Assembly: GCF_003994485.1 (NCBI RefSeq) | Contig: NZ_RZNJ01000004.1 | Span: 62,001-126,000 of the forward strand | Length of the DNA: 64,000 bases | Direction: 5' to 3' | From: Arsenicitalea aurantiaca | GTDB lineage: Bacteria > Pseudomonadota > Alphaproteobacteria > Rhizobiales > Devosiaceae | Part shown: one piece after another, positions 26,001-33,774 of the stretch | How positions within the stretch are numbered: the first letter of the stretch is position 1 | How the letters are laid out: each line of letters begins with the position of its first letter | Made by a program: the position numbers and the translations under genes | Notes under the pieces: generated by a model | The model's input: the letters and a program-made list of their open reading frames with translations, nothing else | Database searches by the model: none | What the model was told of the DNA's origin: nothing

Positions 26001-27362
26001 CACACCGCCAATACCAACCTCGATGATGCCGCCAAGGCTGTCGGTGACGTTGAACGTGCCGCCCGTAATATTGGTCGTGCCTGTAAAGGCCGAGCCATCG
26101 CCCGTATAGGTCGTCGTGCCTGCGCGTACGTTGACCCTCCCGGCGGCAGCACTCTGCGACCTAAGTGCCGAGTCGAAGGTATAGTCCGAGGCCCTATGAT
26201 TGAAGTTCAGTTGATCCCCGGATGTCCAGAACGTCACCGTCGCGCTTTCGAGAGCCCCCGGTGCCTCGGCGGCTTCGCCAAACGCGCCGCCGATGTTAAC
26301 TGTGCCCCGGGCGCCATTTCCGATGATTACAGGGTTGGTCGCTTTCACCGTCCCGTTATCGGCGATGGTTAGCGTCCCATTGCCCGCGATATTGCCAGCG
26401 CCAACGCGCAATGAACTCGTTTCCAGTAACGAGCCGTTGCCCGTGACAAGCACGCTGCCCTCACCATGAAACCCCCCGCTGCCCCCGATATCCACCCGGC
26501 GCGGTCCGTCTGGGAATGTTATTCCGCTTTCGAGGGTGCCGCCGTCCCGAATTTCTATCCGTCCTGCCCCCCCCGTCGGGCTCGTGCCGACTGTGACAAA
26601 TCCAGAAGAAATACTTGATGCCGGTCCAGTGATCTCAACATGCCCGGTACCGGTGCCATTGCCGACCGAGGAGCCGCCGTTGACCCTTAGTTCGCCTGGA
26701 ACCTCGACGGTTCCTCCGGCGGACACGGTCAGCCAGCCACTGCCATCCCCGCCGATCTCAAGTGGACTGTTGCCAATCTCCCATTTGGAATACTCGCCGG
26801 TAACCGTGACATGGCCTTCGCTATCGACTTCCCTTCCAAGAAAAGCGTGCGTCGAGAAGGCCATGCCGCCGTTCTCGATGGTCACTCTTCCGAGGCCACG
26901 ATCGCCGATAAAGAAAGCCGCCCCGCTAAAGGATTCGCTCCACCATGTGGAGCCAGGTCCGCTGATGGTTACATGCCCCTCTGTACCCGCCTCAGCGCCG
27001 ATATAGCTCGCCCGGGTGCTATCCAGCCGTCGTCCGTTTGTAATGCTCAGGGCACCGCCGTTATCCGAGCCGATGATCACACTCTCTATGGAAGCATCAC
27101 CGCTCGCGATGACGGCGCCGTTCGGGATTCCCGTATCGATCGTAACGGGATTCCCGCTAGGTATGGTTGCCGGATTCCAGTTACCGTCCACAAACCAGTT
27201 GCCAGAAATGGCCCCAGTCCATTCTGTCGTGCTTTGGGCCAGTGCAGAGCCGGCCCCGAGCACGAGCGCAACGATAGAGACACCGGTGGCGAGCAACCCC
27301 TTTGACGGCAGTCTGCCAGAGAACCCCGAGCGAAACGACACATTCCTGACGGCACAGAACAT
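23022..27362 (-). CDS. Large autotransporter with beta-helix passenger
   Basis: A 1446-residue type V secretion protein. A long signal peptide (about residues 1-43, ending GAGSALAQ) precedes a beta-helical passenger with many glycine-rich repeats. It includes autotransporter-associated strand repeats such as GGINKTQTGTLILTGSNTY, GAGALTKVGSGWLILTGENT and FLTHTGSGTTTLTADSGT. The last 280 residues form the outer-membrane beta-barrel, beginning near NAWLGPLGGRGTIDG and ending GSIGLNVRF with the expected terminal aromatic residue. The substrate or adhesion target is unknown. The start overlaps the stop of an upstream frameshifted gene (TAATG). Confidence 0.92.
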   Translation of the reverse strand: MFCAVRNVSFRSGFSGRLPSKGLLATGVSIVALVLGAGSALAQSTTEWTGAISGNWFVDGNWNPATIPSGNPVTIDTGIPNGAVIASGDASIESVIIGSDNGGALSITNGRRLDSTRASYIGAEAGTEGHVTISGPGSTWWSESFSGAAFFIGDRGLGRVTIENGGMAFSTHAFLGREVDSEGHVTVTGEYSKWEIGNSPLEIGGDGSGWLTVSAGGTVEVPGELRVNGGSSVGNGTGTGHVEITGPASSISSGFVTVGTSPTGGAGRIEIRDGGTLESGITFPDGPRRVDIGGSGGFHGEGSVLVTGNGSLLETSSLRVGAGNIAGNGTLTIADNGTVKATNPVIIGNGARGTVNIGGAFGEAAEAPGALESATVTFWTSGDQLNFNHRASDYTFDSALRSQSAAAGRVNVRAGTTTYTGDGSAFTGTTNITGGTFNVTDSLGGIIEVGIGGVLGGTGTLDDVTVDNGGILAPGGADEIGALTIGLLSLDPGAQIHYRVGEPGTVDSPGTSDMIEVLSAVSVSGSEGDVEVHLFDEGDAGIGHYRLMTYLTWNGALPGIATPGIDGYLERRAAGDGIHGALDLVISSGTPGPGTDPVIGDPMLQYWQDAGSTWTSAGTDWRNDGGNIDVAWAGNHGVFNGSGGMISVEGAQSFRGLQFADDGYTLGGTGTLQTVTGGSELRVLAGETATIGTVISGPGGINKTQTGTLILTGSNTYKGPTTIGAGTLALQGAGDIAESEALRFTSVGVLDISGVGAGATEIGNLSGVAGSRIVLGNTDLVVRSDASDDINYAGVIEGAGALTKVGSGWLILTGENTFSGLTTVLGGRLVLGEGGAGGSISGNMLVESNSLLTFNRSDDWTYGGVISGTNGFLTHTGSGTTTLTADSGTFGGSVGLQVGTLRIAASGILSGSSMTVQPGATVGGGGEFVGNVNLFGRIAPGDDTLGTLTVTGDVNFGADSVFAARIASNGDNDALAVTGEANLAGSVKVTAIDSHVSYEDGQTYTILTATDPLVGEFAGATMLNQSAFLTPTLTHNADSVVLTIGVTADFATVAQTYNQLQTSSALNGLEQAGDALTVFNEIAMLDPDQARRAFHLTSGEVHASGQHVIENTFALFNRTLRQQGTAGIGGLGGTGVITALLSYAAPSRAAVGVGAFDDATSAYADGRVANAWLGPLGGRGTIDGDGNATSLDWWNAGIAGGYEGQIDLGAGTGFAGLGLGYIRSHGSVDARLSSFDADGFHIGAYGAWEDGAWRLAGSLAYAANRISTERNVVFGGLNRTAEADYWTHSLGFSGEAAYGIDMGSGTTLLPLFTLDAGWSGHGGFTETGAGALNLIAGSESWTRLDTGVGIGISHVVPTETGRVVLEGRAVWEHAFADVVPSQSMNFAGSPTGFDVRGPAASRDRLRVGAGLAWDVAPDMTIRANYDGLFSGAQSSHTGSIGLNVRF

Positions 27363-27710
27363 TATACATTGTCCCCATTTTCCGCCGATCCTTGACCGAC
27401 CGCCTTGTCGCCAAATCGCTCCTTGACCTTCGGCATCACGAATTCAAAGAAAAGCTCGAGCAGCGCATCGCTCGCGATAGCGACCCTGATCTTGACGAGC
27501 GCATCGCCCAACCCAGTCGGCAGCATAGTCTCCGCCGCCCATGTCGACCGCGATCACCGCTCTGGCGATCGCGTCGGCGTCCTTGACGCCCTCGCTTTCC
27601 AGAAGCGCCCTGGCCCGTGGATCGGCTAGCGCCTCGGCCCATGCCGCGCGCACGCCGTCCTCAAGCTGCCGCGCGTCGAGCGCCGTTCCCGTCAATCTGA
27701 TGGTTGTCAT
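27362..27710 (-). pseudogene. Small gene with one frameshift, overlapping the autotransporter start
   Basis: The ATG at 27710 starts MTTIRLTGTALDARQLEDGV and runs ALLESEGVKDADAIARAVIA to AADW, after which the frame becomes Arg/Ala-rich and stops. Skipping one base at TGG-G-TTG restores a protein-like frame: LGDALVKIRVAIASDALLEL, FFEFVMPKVKERFGDKAVGQ, to a TAA at 27362-27364. That stop overlaps the autotransporter ATG as TAATG, the usual sign of a real coupled gene. So it is either a recent pseudogene, a sequencing error, or a +1 recoded gene. The family is unknown. Confidence 0.6.
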
Positions 27711-28039
27711 CCGTCCCCCGCGTGCCCGCTCGACCAGTCCCAAGCGCCCGAAAAGGCGCCGCCGCACCAGACCCGTTTCCGGGGCGCGGGACGGACCTTT
27801 CAGGATCGCCGCAATGGTAAAGGGGCCGCTAATTCACCGGAACATTGCATGTGCGCTCATGAGTGCTCATCTGCGCTCATTTTGCCCCTAAGTGTCTGAT
27901 GGCGCCCGTTTCCCTGTCGAATCGCCTTGTCCGGGAATCGCGGTCTCCAGGCCGGCTCCTGCTTGCCATTGTCCGCATTGCCGGTGCAGGTTTCCGGACC
28001 TGAGGTTGTCAGTGTCTTCCGTCCCGAAGCGAGCCGCGC
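27711..28039. other. Divergent promoter region; no gene seen
   Basis: The region separates the minus-strand autotransporter operon from the plus-strand TetR-type regulator. It contains direct repeats around 27847-27882 (TGTGCGCTCATGAGTGCTCA with a third TGCGCTCAT), which would suit regulator binding. No coding frame is convincing. Confidence 0.4.
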
Positions 28040-28657
28040 ATGCCCAAAGCCATCGCCGACATCCGCAAGCCCGAAATCGTGGAAGCGGCGTTCCGCGCCA
28101 TCGCGAGACACGGCCTGCCCATGCCGTCCTATGACCTCATCGCGCAGGAGGCCGGGATCTCGCGCCAGCTCATCCGGCACTATTTTCCCGAGCCCCAGGA
28201 GATGATGCTGATGCTATGCGACCGGCTGGCCGCGTCCTACCGCACCTTGCTGGCGAAGGGCATTGTCGCTGCGCAGTCTCACGAACGTCTGCCGCTGTTT
28301 CTCGACTTCTATTTCGGGTTTCTCGAGGGCAAGGGACTGCCTAAGCCAGCGGACGATGCTGTCTATGACGCCATGTTCGCGCTGGCGGCCGGGTCCGTGG
28401 AGATCAGGACAAACCTGCGCGAACAGTATTCGCTGCTGCATCACATTGTCGCCCACGAAGTGCAGATCACCCACCCCCAACTGCCGCAACGGGCCTGCCG
28501 CGAGGTTGGCCATCTGTTTATCAGCCTCATGTACGGTCATTGGAAGATGGTGGCCTCGCTCGGCATGCCGAGCGAGCACAATCGCACCGCCCGTCAGGCG
28601 ATGGACAGGCTCATCGCTTCCTATCTGGCAAATTACGACGATCCGGACGCGAGATGA
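28040..28657 (+). CDS. TetR/AcrR-family transcriptional regulator
   Basis: A 205-residue protein. The N-terminal helix-turn-helix is typical: KPEIVEAAFRAIARHGLPMP, then LIAQEAGISRQLIRHYFPEP. The longer helical C-terminal domain is the ligand/dimer part. Its divergent position facing the autotransporter operon suggests it controls that operon; the direct repeats between them are candidate sites. The ligand is unknown. Confidence 0.85.
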   Translation: MPKAIADIRKPEIVEAAFRAIARHGLPMPSYDLIAQEAGISRQLIRHYFPEPQEMMLMLCDRLAASYRTLLAKGIVAAQSHERLPLFLDFYFGFLEGKGLPKPADDAVYDAMFALAAGSVEIRTNLREQYSLLHHIVAHEVQITHPQLPQRACREVGHLFISLMYGHWKMVASLGMPSEHNRTARQAMDRLIASYLANYDDPDAR

Positions 28658-28686
28658 GCGGCATTTGAAGCATTATTGCTTTCATT

Positions 28687-30129
28687 ATGAAAATATGCGG
28701 TAGTCGTGACAGTATTTCGGGATCGGGACCGTATAGGGGATGCGGGGTGCGCGCGGGACACAATGGGGACGGCAACAAATCGGGATTGCTGACGGGCTGG
28801 CAAGCCATCGCAACCCATTTCGGGCGCAATCAGAGCACGGTGCGCCGCTGGGCCGCTAATGCGGAACTGCCTGTCCATCGCGGCGCCGGCGACAAAGGTG
28901 TAGCAGTTTATGCCTATGTTGATGAACTTGATACTTGGCTGACGCGCCGCCGCGCCGAATATGATGCGGGCGAGACAGGAACCACGACGGATGGTCTGGC
29001 GGAGGAAGCGCTGCCGCCCGCCGCCGCCCCATCCCGCCGCCACGTGGTCGCGTGGAGTGCCTCGGTTGCGGCTTTGGCGTTGCTTGCCGGTGGTGGCGCG
29101 GCGATCTGGACGTTGCAGGAGCGGGACGCGCCTCCCCCCGCGCATGCCGCGGACGCGGTGCCCGAGGAAGCGCGCGAACTCTACCTGCGCGGCACCTATC
29201 TTTGGAACCGCCGCACACCGGAGGGCATCGCAGGGGCCATCGACGCCCTGACCCGCGCAGTCGAAATCTATCCCGACTATGCCGAAGCGCATGCTGGTCT
29301 GGCGATGACCTACAACCTGGCGCGACAATATAGCGGCATGTCGGGCTGGGAGGCCTATCCGAAGGCGGAAACGGCGGCGCGGCGGGCCGTCGAACTCGAT
29401 CCGACGCTCGACCTTGCACAAGGCGCGCTCGCTTTTGTCGAATTCCACTGGCACTGGCGGGTGGAGGCCGGGCTGAACCGGTTCGCGAAGGCCATCCGCC
29501 TCAACCCGAACTCGGCCAACAATCACATGTGGTACGCGAGTGCGCTCCTGCTAGCCGGCAGACCGCAGGAGGCACTGCCCATTGCCAATCGAGCGCGACA
29601 ACTCGACCCTCACAACAGCGCAGTCCTCAATATCAGGGCACAGGCGCTGTTCTATAGCGGCGATACCGAGGCGGCGTGGGACCTTCTCGCGGACATGATC
29701 GCGCAGGACCCGGGATTTGCCTGGGCTTACTATACCCGCTCGCTCATCTATCTCTCGCAAGATGACTTCGAGGGTTATCTGGCCGATTATGCCCGACTTG
29801 GTGAGCTGATCGCCGTGCCGCGCTACCGCGCCGCAGCCGAAGCCGGCATGAATGCGCTAGCCGATTCTGCCCCCGAGGCGATGGCAATGGCCATGTTTTC
29901 CGTGGAGCAGGAGTTCTATGAGCGCGGCGAAGCCTTGGCATGGGACCTAGCCCGCCATCATGCGCTGACCAGCGACGGTGATGAAGCCCTGCGCTGGCTT
30001 CGCATCAGTCTCAATCGCCGCGAGGAACGCCTGATCGGTATCAAGGCCGATCCCGCCTTCTGGCCGATCCGGGCACATCCCGGCTATACCGAACTGCTCG
30101 CTGAGATCGGGTTTCCCGCTGACGCGTGA
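28687..30129 (+). CDS. HTH-transmembrane-TPR protein
   Basis: A 480-residue protein with three parts. Residues about 33-95 form a winged-helix DNA-binding-like domain (GWQAIATHFGRNQSTVRRWA, then YAYVDELDTWLTRR), like MerR/excisionase-type HTH proteins. A single membrane helix follows near residue 120-140 (VAWSASVAALALLAGGGAAI). The periplasmic part has TPR-like repeats (GAIDALTRAVEIYPDYAEAH, AETAARRAVELDPTLDLAQG). The architecture resembles ToxR-like one-component sensors joined to TPRs. The start may instead be GTG at 28747. The gene follows the TetR gene by 29 bases, so they may form a regulatory unit. Confidence 0.75.
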   Translation: MKICGSRDSISGSGPYRGCGVRAGHNGDGNKSGLLTGWQAIATHFGRNQSTVRRWAANAELPVHRGAGDKGVAVYAYVDELDTWLTRRRAEYDAGETGTTTDGLAEEALPPAAAPSRRHVVAWSASVAALALLAGGGAAIWTLQERDAPPPAHAADAVPEEARELYLRGTYLWNRRTPEGIAGAIDALTRAVEIYPDYAEAHAGLAMTYNLARQYSGMSGWEAYPKAETAARRAVELDPTLDLAQGALAFVEFHWHWRVEAGLNRFAKAIRLNPNSANNHMWYASALLLAGRPQEALPIANRARQLDPHNSAVLNIRAQALFYSGDTEAAWDLLADMIAQDPGFAWAYYTRSLIYLSQDDFEGYLADYARLGELIAVPRYRAAAEAGMNALADSAPEAMAMAMFSVEQEFYERGEALAWDLARHHALTSDGDEALRWLRISLNRREERLIGIKADPAFWPIRAHPGYTELLAEIGFPADA

Positions 30130-30409
30130 CCGCGGCAGCTGATTCTATCTGCCGCCGATCACCGCACGTGCCTACGGGGGCTTTCAGGTGCTATTGTCGG
30201 ATACCTGAGCGGCAAAAATGGGGCGCTTTGCTGCCATCGATTCTCGGTCCGCTCAACCACGCAATACTGCCGCAATACTGCCGATCAGCGTCCATATTGG
30301 CTCTGCTCGGGCTCGACCCTCTTGAGCTTTTCGCCACCCTGCCAACTTCTCGGCGTGCCCGATGAATCCTCCCCTGCCGTCATTCCGACGGCATTGATGA
30401 GGAGCATAC

Positions 30410-31534
30410 ATGCCCAACACAAATTCGATGCTGGCGTCCGAGCCTCACGGCCGATCCGCCGATCCGCTTGATCCCACCGGTCTTGGCCCCATGAACGTGG
30501 TGCCGCTTGTGCCCGCAGACGTTCTCGGCAAGCACAAGGCGCTGGTGGAGACCGACACGCGCTTTCGCTCCGCAGCACGGCTGCTGCAAAGTCTCTGGCG
30601 AGAGGACCGCGATCTGCCGATCGGCAGCTTCCTGACCGCCGATGAGAAGCGGGTGCGGCTCGGCAGTCGCATCACCGAAGCCGCTGGACGCTCAGGCGGT
30701 AATTTTCTCTCCCCCGATATCGCCCTGCTCGTTCGACGCGAGGTTATCTATCGTGAGCTCGGGGCGCTTATCGAGGTCGACCGGTTGAGGACCAATCTGC
30801 TGAGCTCAATGCCGCTGACCTTCAATCTCTTCGCGCCGCTAAAGTTCGACCTCAAGCAGGCTTCTCGTTTTGCGGCTGATCTCTTCCCCAATCTGATCAA
30901 AGAGATGGTCGCCATTCGCTTCGAGCATGCGCCGCGCCGGGGCAGCGCGATCTATACCGGCGACTATTCCGCATTCGATGTCGCCCTTTACGGGGTGTCC
31001 CCAGAAGGCCGACGGGTGATGATCGCCTTTGAGATCAAGTACTCGGAATCTGGGGCCGAACCTTCGCCTGTGCGCATCAGCGATCGACAGCTGGACCTGA
31101 CGGCAAACACTGGGATCTATGCCGAGCCCGAAGATCCGGCACTGTTCGGGCTTGGGCTGCAGCAATTGACCCGAGAGGCCAATCTCGCTCAGGCAATGCT
31201 CGACCATGGCGATGTCGATGAAGCCTATTTCGTCTTGTCGGCACCCCGGCTCAATCACCTCTGCCAGGAGATGGGCCAGGCCTTTGCCGCCCGACTGGTG
31301 CCACCCGAGCCCGGGAAAGTCCGCTTCCTCAGCATCACCCTTGAGCGTCTGGTCGAAGCCTTAGCCAATATCGGCATGATCGAGCATGCCCAGGCCCTCC
31401 ATCGTCGGTATCTGGACTTCTGGCAGATCGATGGTGAGCTCGAACTTCACCTCGCAGCTGAGGGACGAAGGCCAATGCCGCAGAAGGCACCGAGGCGGGC
31501 ACATCCAGAACCGGAATCGCTCGAAGCCAGGTGA
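30410..31534 (+). CDS. PD-(D/E)XK nuclease-like protein (PGN_0703-type putative restriction endonuclease family)
   Basis: A 374-residue protein. The family phrase LTFNLFAPLKFDLKQA, then IRFEHAPRRGSAIYTGDYSA and IAFEIKYSESG supply the acidic residue and E-x-K of a PD-(D/E)XK active site (Asp in GDYSAFDV, Glu-Ile-Lys). LGLQQLTREANLAQAML follows, as in relatives. Its natural substrate is not known; relatives are labelled putative restriction enzymes without evidence that I can cite. No methyltransferase gene is adjacent. A second, broken copy of its 3' end lies at 19278-19393, so the module was once duplicated. The likely partner is the gene at 31780. Confidence 0.8.
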   Translation: MPNTNSMLASEPHGRSADPLDPTGLGPMNVVPLVPADVLGKHKALVETDTRFRSAARLLQSLWREDRDLPIGSFLTADEKRVRLGSRITEAAGRSGGNFLSPDIALLVRREVIYRELGALIEVDRLRTNLLSSMPLTFNLFAPLKFDLKQASRFAADLFPNLIKEMVAIRFEHAPRRGSAIYTGDYSAFDVALYGVSPEGRRVMIAFEIKYSESGAEPSPVRISDRQLDLTANTGIYAEPEDPALFGLGLQQLTREANLAQAMLDHGDVDEAYFVLSAPRLNHLCQEMGQAFAARLVPPEPGKVRFLSITLERLVEALANIGMIEHAQALHRRYLDFWQIDGELELHLAAEGRRPMPQKAPRRAHPEPESLEAR

Positions 31535-31779
31535 CCCCTACGCCCCATCTGATGCGCGCGCCCTCGAGGCGCGCGTATTCCTCTTCTCTCAATCTTGGAG
31601 TTCATCATGGTGCTCAGAGGCCCGAAGAGGCTCTGTCGGCAATGCCTGTCTGCGCCAGGTCGTGCCGGATGCATCGCTCTTGTCGGCAACGGCATCCCTA
31701 CGTTCAGCGGCAGCGCTGGACATTCATTGCTGGCCTCGATCGCAATCGGGGGAACCCCTCCCCACAGGGCCGCAAGCTG

Positions 31780-32340
31780 ATGGCGATCTTATCGCTATCG
31801 CGCCTGGAGTTGGTCTTGCGCCATCTCGGCATCACCCGAACCCAGCTGCTGGCCCTCGCCGATCCAGCAACGAAGCTTCGCACCATCCTCAGGCGGCAAG
31901 CGCGGATCGATCACCTGACGGCGCAAATCGACCGGATCGAGACCCACATCGGCGAGACTGTCGGTTGGCCGCGCTTGACCATCGATTTCGAGTACGACCT
32001 GGTCACAGTTTCGACGCCTGCCATGACCCTGCGCCTGGTTGAGGAAGGCAGGCTCTCTGCTGAAACCGGTGCGTCGATCAACGAGGAGCTGCGCCAGAGG
32101 CTACGGAGCTGGAACGAGGCAACCCGGGCAGCCGGACTTCCCCAGCTCCGGCATCGCGAGGGCCATTTGATCAGGCTGCAGGACAAGAGCCTTCATGCTC
32201 TGCTGATGCGATCCAGCACCCTTCCCTCAGCGATCCCAGCCCGGTTGATCATCCTCATCGCCATGATGGAGCCTGGCGAGATTGCGGATCGGTCAATGGC
32301 GATAGCCGCCGATCTCCTCCGCGGTTTTTTCGACGCTTAG
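31780..32340 (+). CDS. Unknown protein, partner of the nuclease module
   Basis: A 186-residue soluble protein from the ATG at 31780. The N-terminal part (MAILSLSRLELVLRHLGITR, then TILRRQARIDHLTAQIDRIE) is helical with a coiled-coil look; the centre has DFEYDLVTVSTPAMTLRLVE; the C-terminus ends MAIAADLLRGFFDA. I recognise no family. The same C-terminus survives in the broken copy at 19681-19764, downstream of a nuclease fragment there too, so the two genes travel together. An upstream in-frame extension from 31531 has shadow-like composition and is rejected. Confidence 0.7.
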   Translation: MAILSLSRLELVLRHLGITRTQLLALADPATKLRTILRRQARIDHLTAQIDRIETHIGETVGWPRLTIDFEYDLVTVSTPAMTLRLVEEGRLSAETGASINEELRQRLRSWNEATRAAGLPQLRHREGHLIRLQDKSLHALLMRSSTLPSAIPARLIILIAMMEPGEIADRSMAIAADLLRGFFDA

Positions 32341-32540
32341 CGGGGCGTGCTGCGACATGGCATTGGCCCGAGGGGCAGACCAGTAGCTGCCTATGCCAAA
32401 ACGCTATGGGAGATGCCGTTCAGGGGGCGCCGAAGAGGCCCAGAGCCCTGCAAAAACCAGGGCCTTTGCACTTTATCCTAATATCGCCCGAGAGGGCCGA
32501 CTCCCCTACTCTCCTTCCTCTCCCCGACACAACTTACTCT
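32257..32540 (+). repeat. Copy 2 of the duplicated block (match to 19681-19960)
   Basis: The 3' end of the unknown gene plus about 200 untranslated bases match copy 1 closely, up to the start of the pyrimidine array. See the entry at 19681 for shared landmarks. Confidence 0.85.
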
Positions 32541-32745
32541 CTCTACCTTACTCTACCTTACTCTACCTTACTCTACCTTACTCTACCTTACTCTACCTTA
32601 CTCTACCTTACTCTACCTTACTCTACCTTACTCTACATTACTTTACCTTACTCTCTCTAATTTACTCTTTCCTTCTCTCTCTTCCCACTCTTCCTAACTG
32701 ATCTCTCTTCCTACTCTTACTAAATGATCTCTCTTCCCTGATCTC
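32505..32745 (+). repeat. Polypyrimidine tract, copy 2
   Basis: About 240 bases are almost entirely C and T on the plus strand apart from regularly placed A residues. The core is the regular 10-bp array listed separately. The right flank decays into CTCTCTTCC and ACTGATCTC/ATGATCTC words. It lies directly downstream of the nuclease module. Confidence 0.85.
32541..32650 (+). repeat. 11-unit tandem repeat of a 10-bp word (CTCTACCTTA)
   Basis: Nine exact head-to-tail copies of CTCTACCTTA run from 32541 to 32630, followed by CTCTACATTA and CTTTACCTTA, each with one change. The 10-bp period is close to one DNA helical turn, so each unit presents the same face. It is not CRISPR-like because there are no spacers. 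Confidence 0.97.
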
Positions 32746-32935
32746 CAGTGATGCAACAGCAGACCTTTGATCGCCAGTACCGAGGAGCTGTAAACTTATG
32801 CGCTCGCTGGCCGAAACTCACCCGGAGATGCACAAAATGCCCAGAGGCGTTGGGGCAAGCGAAAGGATGCAGGCTCGGTGCACGGCTTCCTCGAGTGGAC
32901 TGCAAGCATTGGCACCATGGGTTTGCGCCTAGGCC

Positions 32936-33196
32936 TCAGTTCCTGGGCTTGCGCCCAACCTTCAGATTGGCCGGTATTTCGTCGCCCGCCGGCGTCTGGA
33001 GGAGCGTATCCACCTCAACGCTCAGGGCAGCGGCAAGCCGGTCCAGTACATCAATGCTCGGGTTCTCGCTCTGGCGCTCGATGCCGCCCACGAAGGTCCG
33101 ATCGACCCCAGCATCGGCCGCGAGTCGCTCCTGACTCAAGCCCCGCTCAACGCGGAGCCGGCGCAGATTTATAGCGAGTTTGAGGCGGACATTCAT
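32936..33196 (-). CDS. XRE-family helix-turn-helix regulator
   Basis: An 86-residue single-domain protein. NLRRLRVERGLSQERLAADA then GVDRTFVGGIERQSENPSID gives a standard HTH_XRE fold. The ATG at 33196 (MNVRLKLAINLRRLR) fits the family; a longer frame upstream adds non-conserved residues. It is divergent from the gene at 33283, and a perfect palindrome lies between them. Small island XRE proteins often autoregulate. Confidence 0.88.
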   Translation of the reverse strand: MNVRLKLAINLRRLRVERGLSQERLAADAGVDRTFVGGIERQSENPSIDVLDRLAAALSVEVDTLLQTPAGDEIPANLKVGRKPRN

Positions 33197-33245
33197 AACG
33201 CGTAGCGAGCATTTGACGCGCCACAAATCCACGGGATATAGACAT

Positions 33246-33258
33246 CCTATTAAATAGG
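33246..33258. promoter_or_regulatory. Candidate operator for the XRE regulator
   Basis: CCTATT-A-AATAGG is a perfect 6-1-6 palindrome in the 86-base interval between the divergent XRE gene (start 33196) and the gene at 33283. The size and position suit a dimeric HTH_XRE repressor covering both promoters. Confidence 0.45.
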
Positions 33259-33282
33259 CCGCACCGTCCAAGAGCATGGTTC

Positions 33283-33774
33283 ATGACGAAATTCTACTTT
33301 GCCACGCTGGCAGCCATCATCGGCCTCTTCCTTTACTCGGGGACCACAGGCCACTTCATCGACCTGCCTCGTCTGCCATTCGAGGTGCCGTTCGGTCGGC
33401 AGGTACAACCCACCGATACCGTTCTTGATGCGCCGATCGTGTCTCCGCAGATGACAGGCTCGATGAACATCACCGCAAGGCAGCTGGTACGGCGGTTTGA
33501 ACGGGCCGGAGGCCATGTCCGGTGGGAGCGCTCTCGGGACGAACGCTCTTGGATCTTGCACTATTCTATGCCCCTTGAGCTTCAGGGGCGCACCTCGACC
33601 GGAGCGGGCCGCTTCCGGTTTCATGCGAACGCAAGTCGGGCTGGCATAGACGGCCCAGGCTTCCAAGCCGTCGAATGGGTGGAAGATGGCTATGCCTGGA
33701 CGCCCGCCGAAATCGGCTTCGTGCTCACCCAAATTGCCGGAACCGTGCGATCGGAGCGCACGCTCCGACGTTAG
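33283..33774 (+). CDS. Unknown membrane-anchored protein
   Basis: A 163-residue protein with a hydrophobic N-terminus (FYFATLAAIIGLFLYSG) that could be a signal anchor, then a soluble part with VLDAPIVSPQMTGSMNITAR and HYSMPLELQGRTSTGAGRFR. I recognise no family. It is divergent from the XRE regulator gene and probably under its control, inferred from the shared intergenic palindrome. Confidence 0.65.
   Translation: MTKFYFATLAAIIGLFLYSGTTGHFIDLPRLPFEVPFGRQVQPTDTVLDAPIVSPQMTGSMNITARQLVRRFERAGGHVRWERSRDERSWILHYSMPLELQGRTSTGAGRFRFHANASRAGIDGPGFQAVEWVEDGYAWTPAEIGFVLTQIAGTVRSERTLRR

Noticed and set aside
32541-32650. Possible CRISPR array
   Set aside because: The repeat units are contiguous 10-bp words without spacers; no cas genes are nearby.
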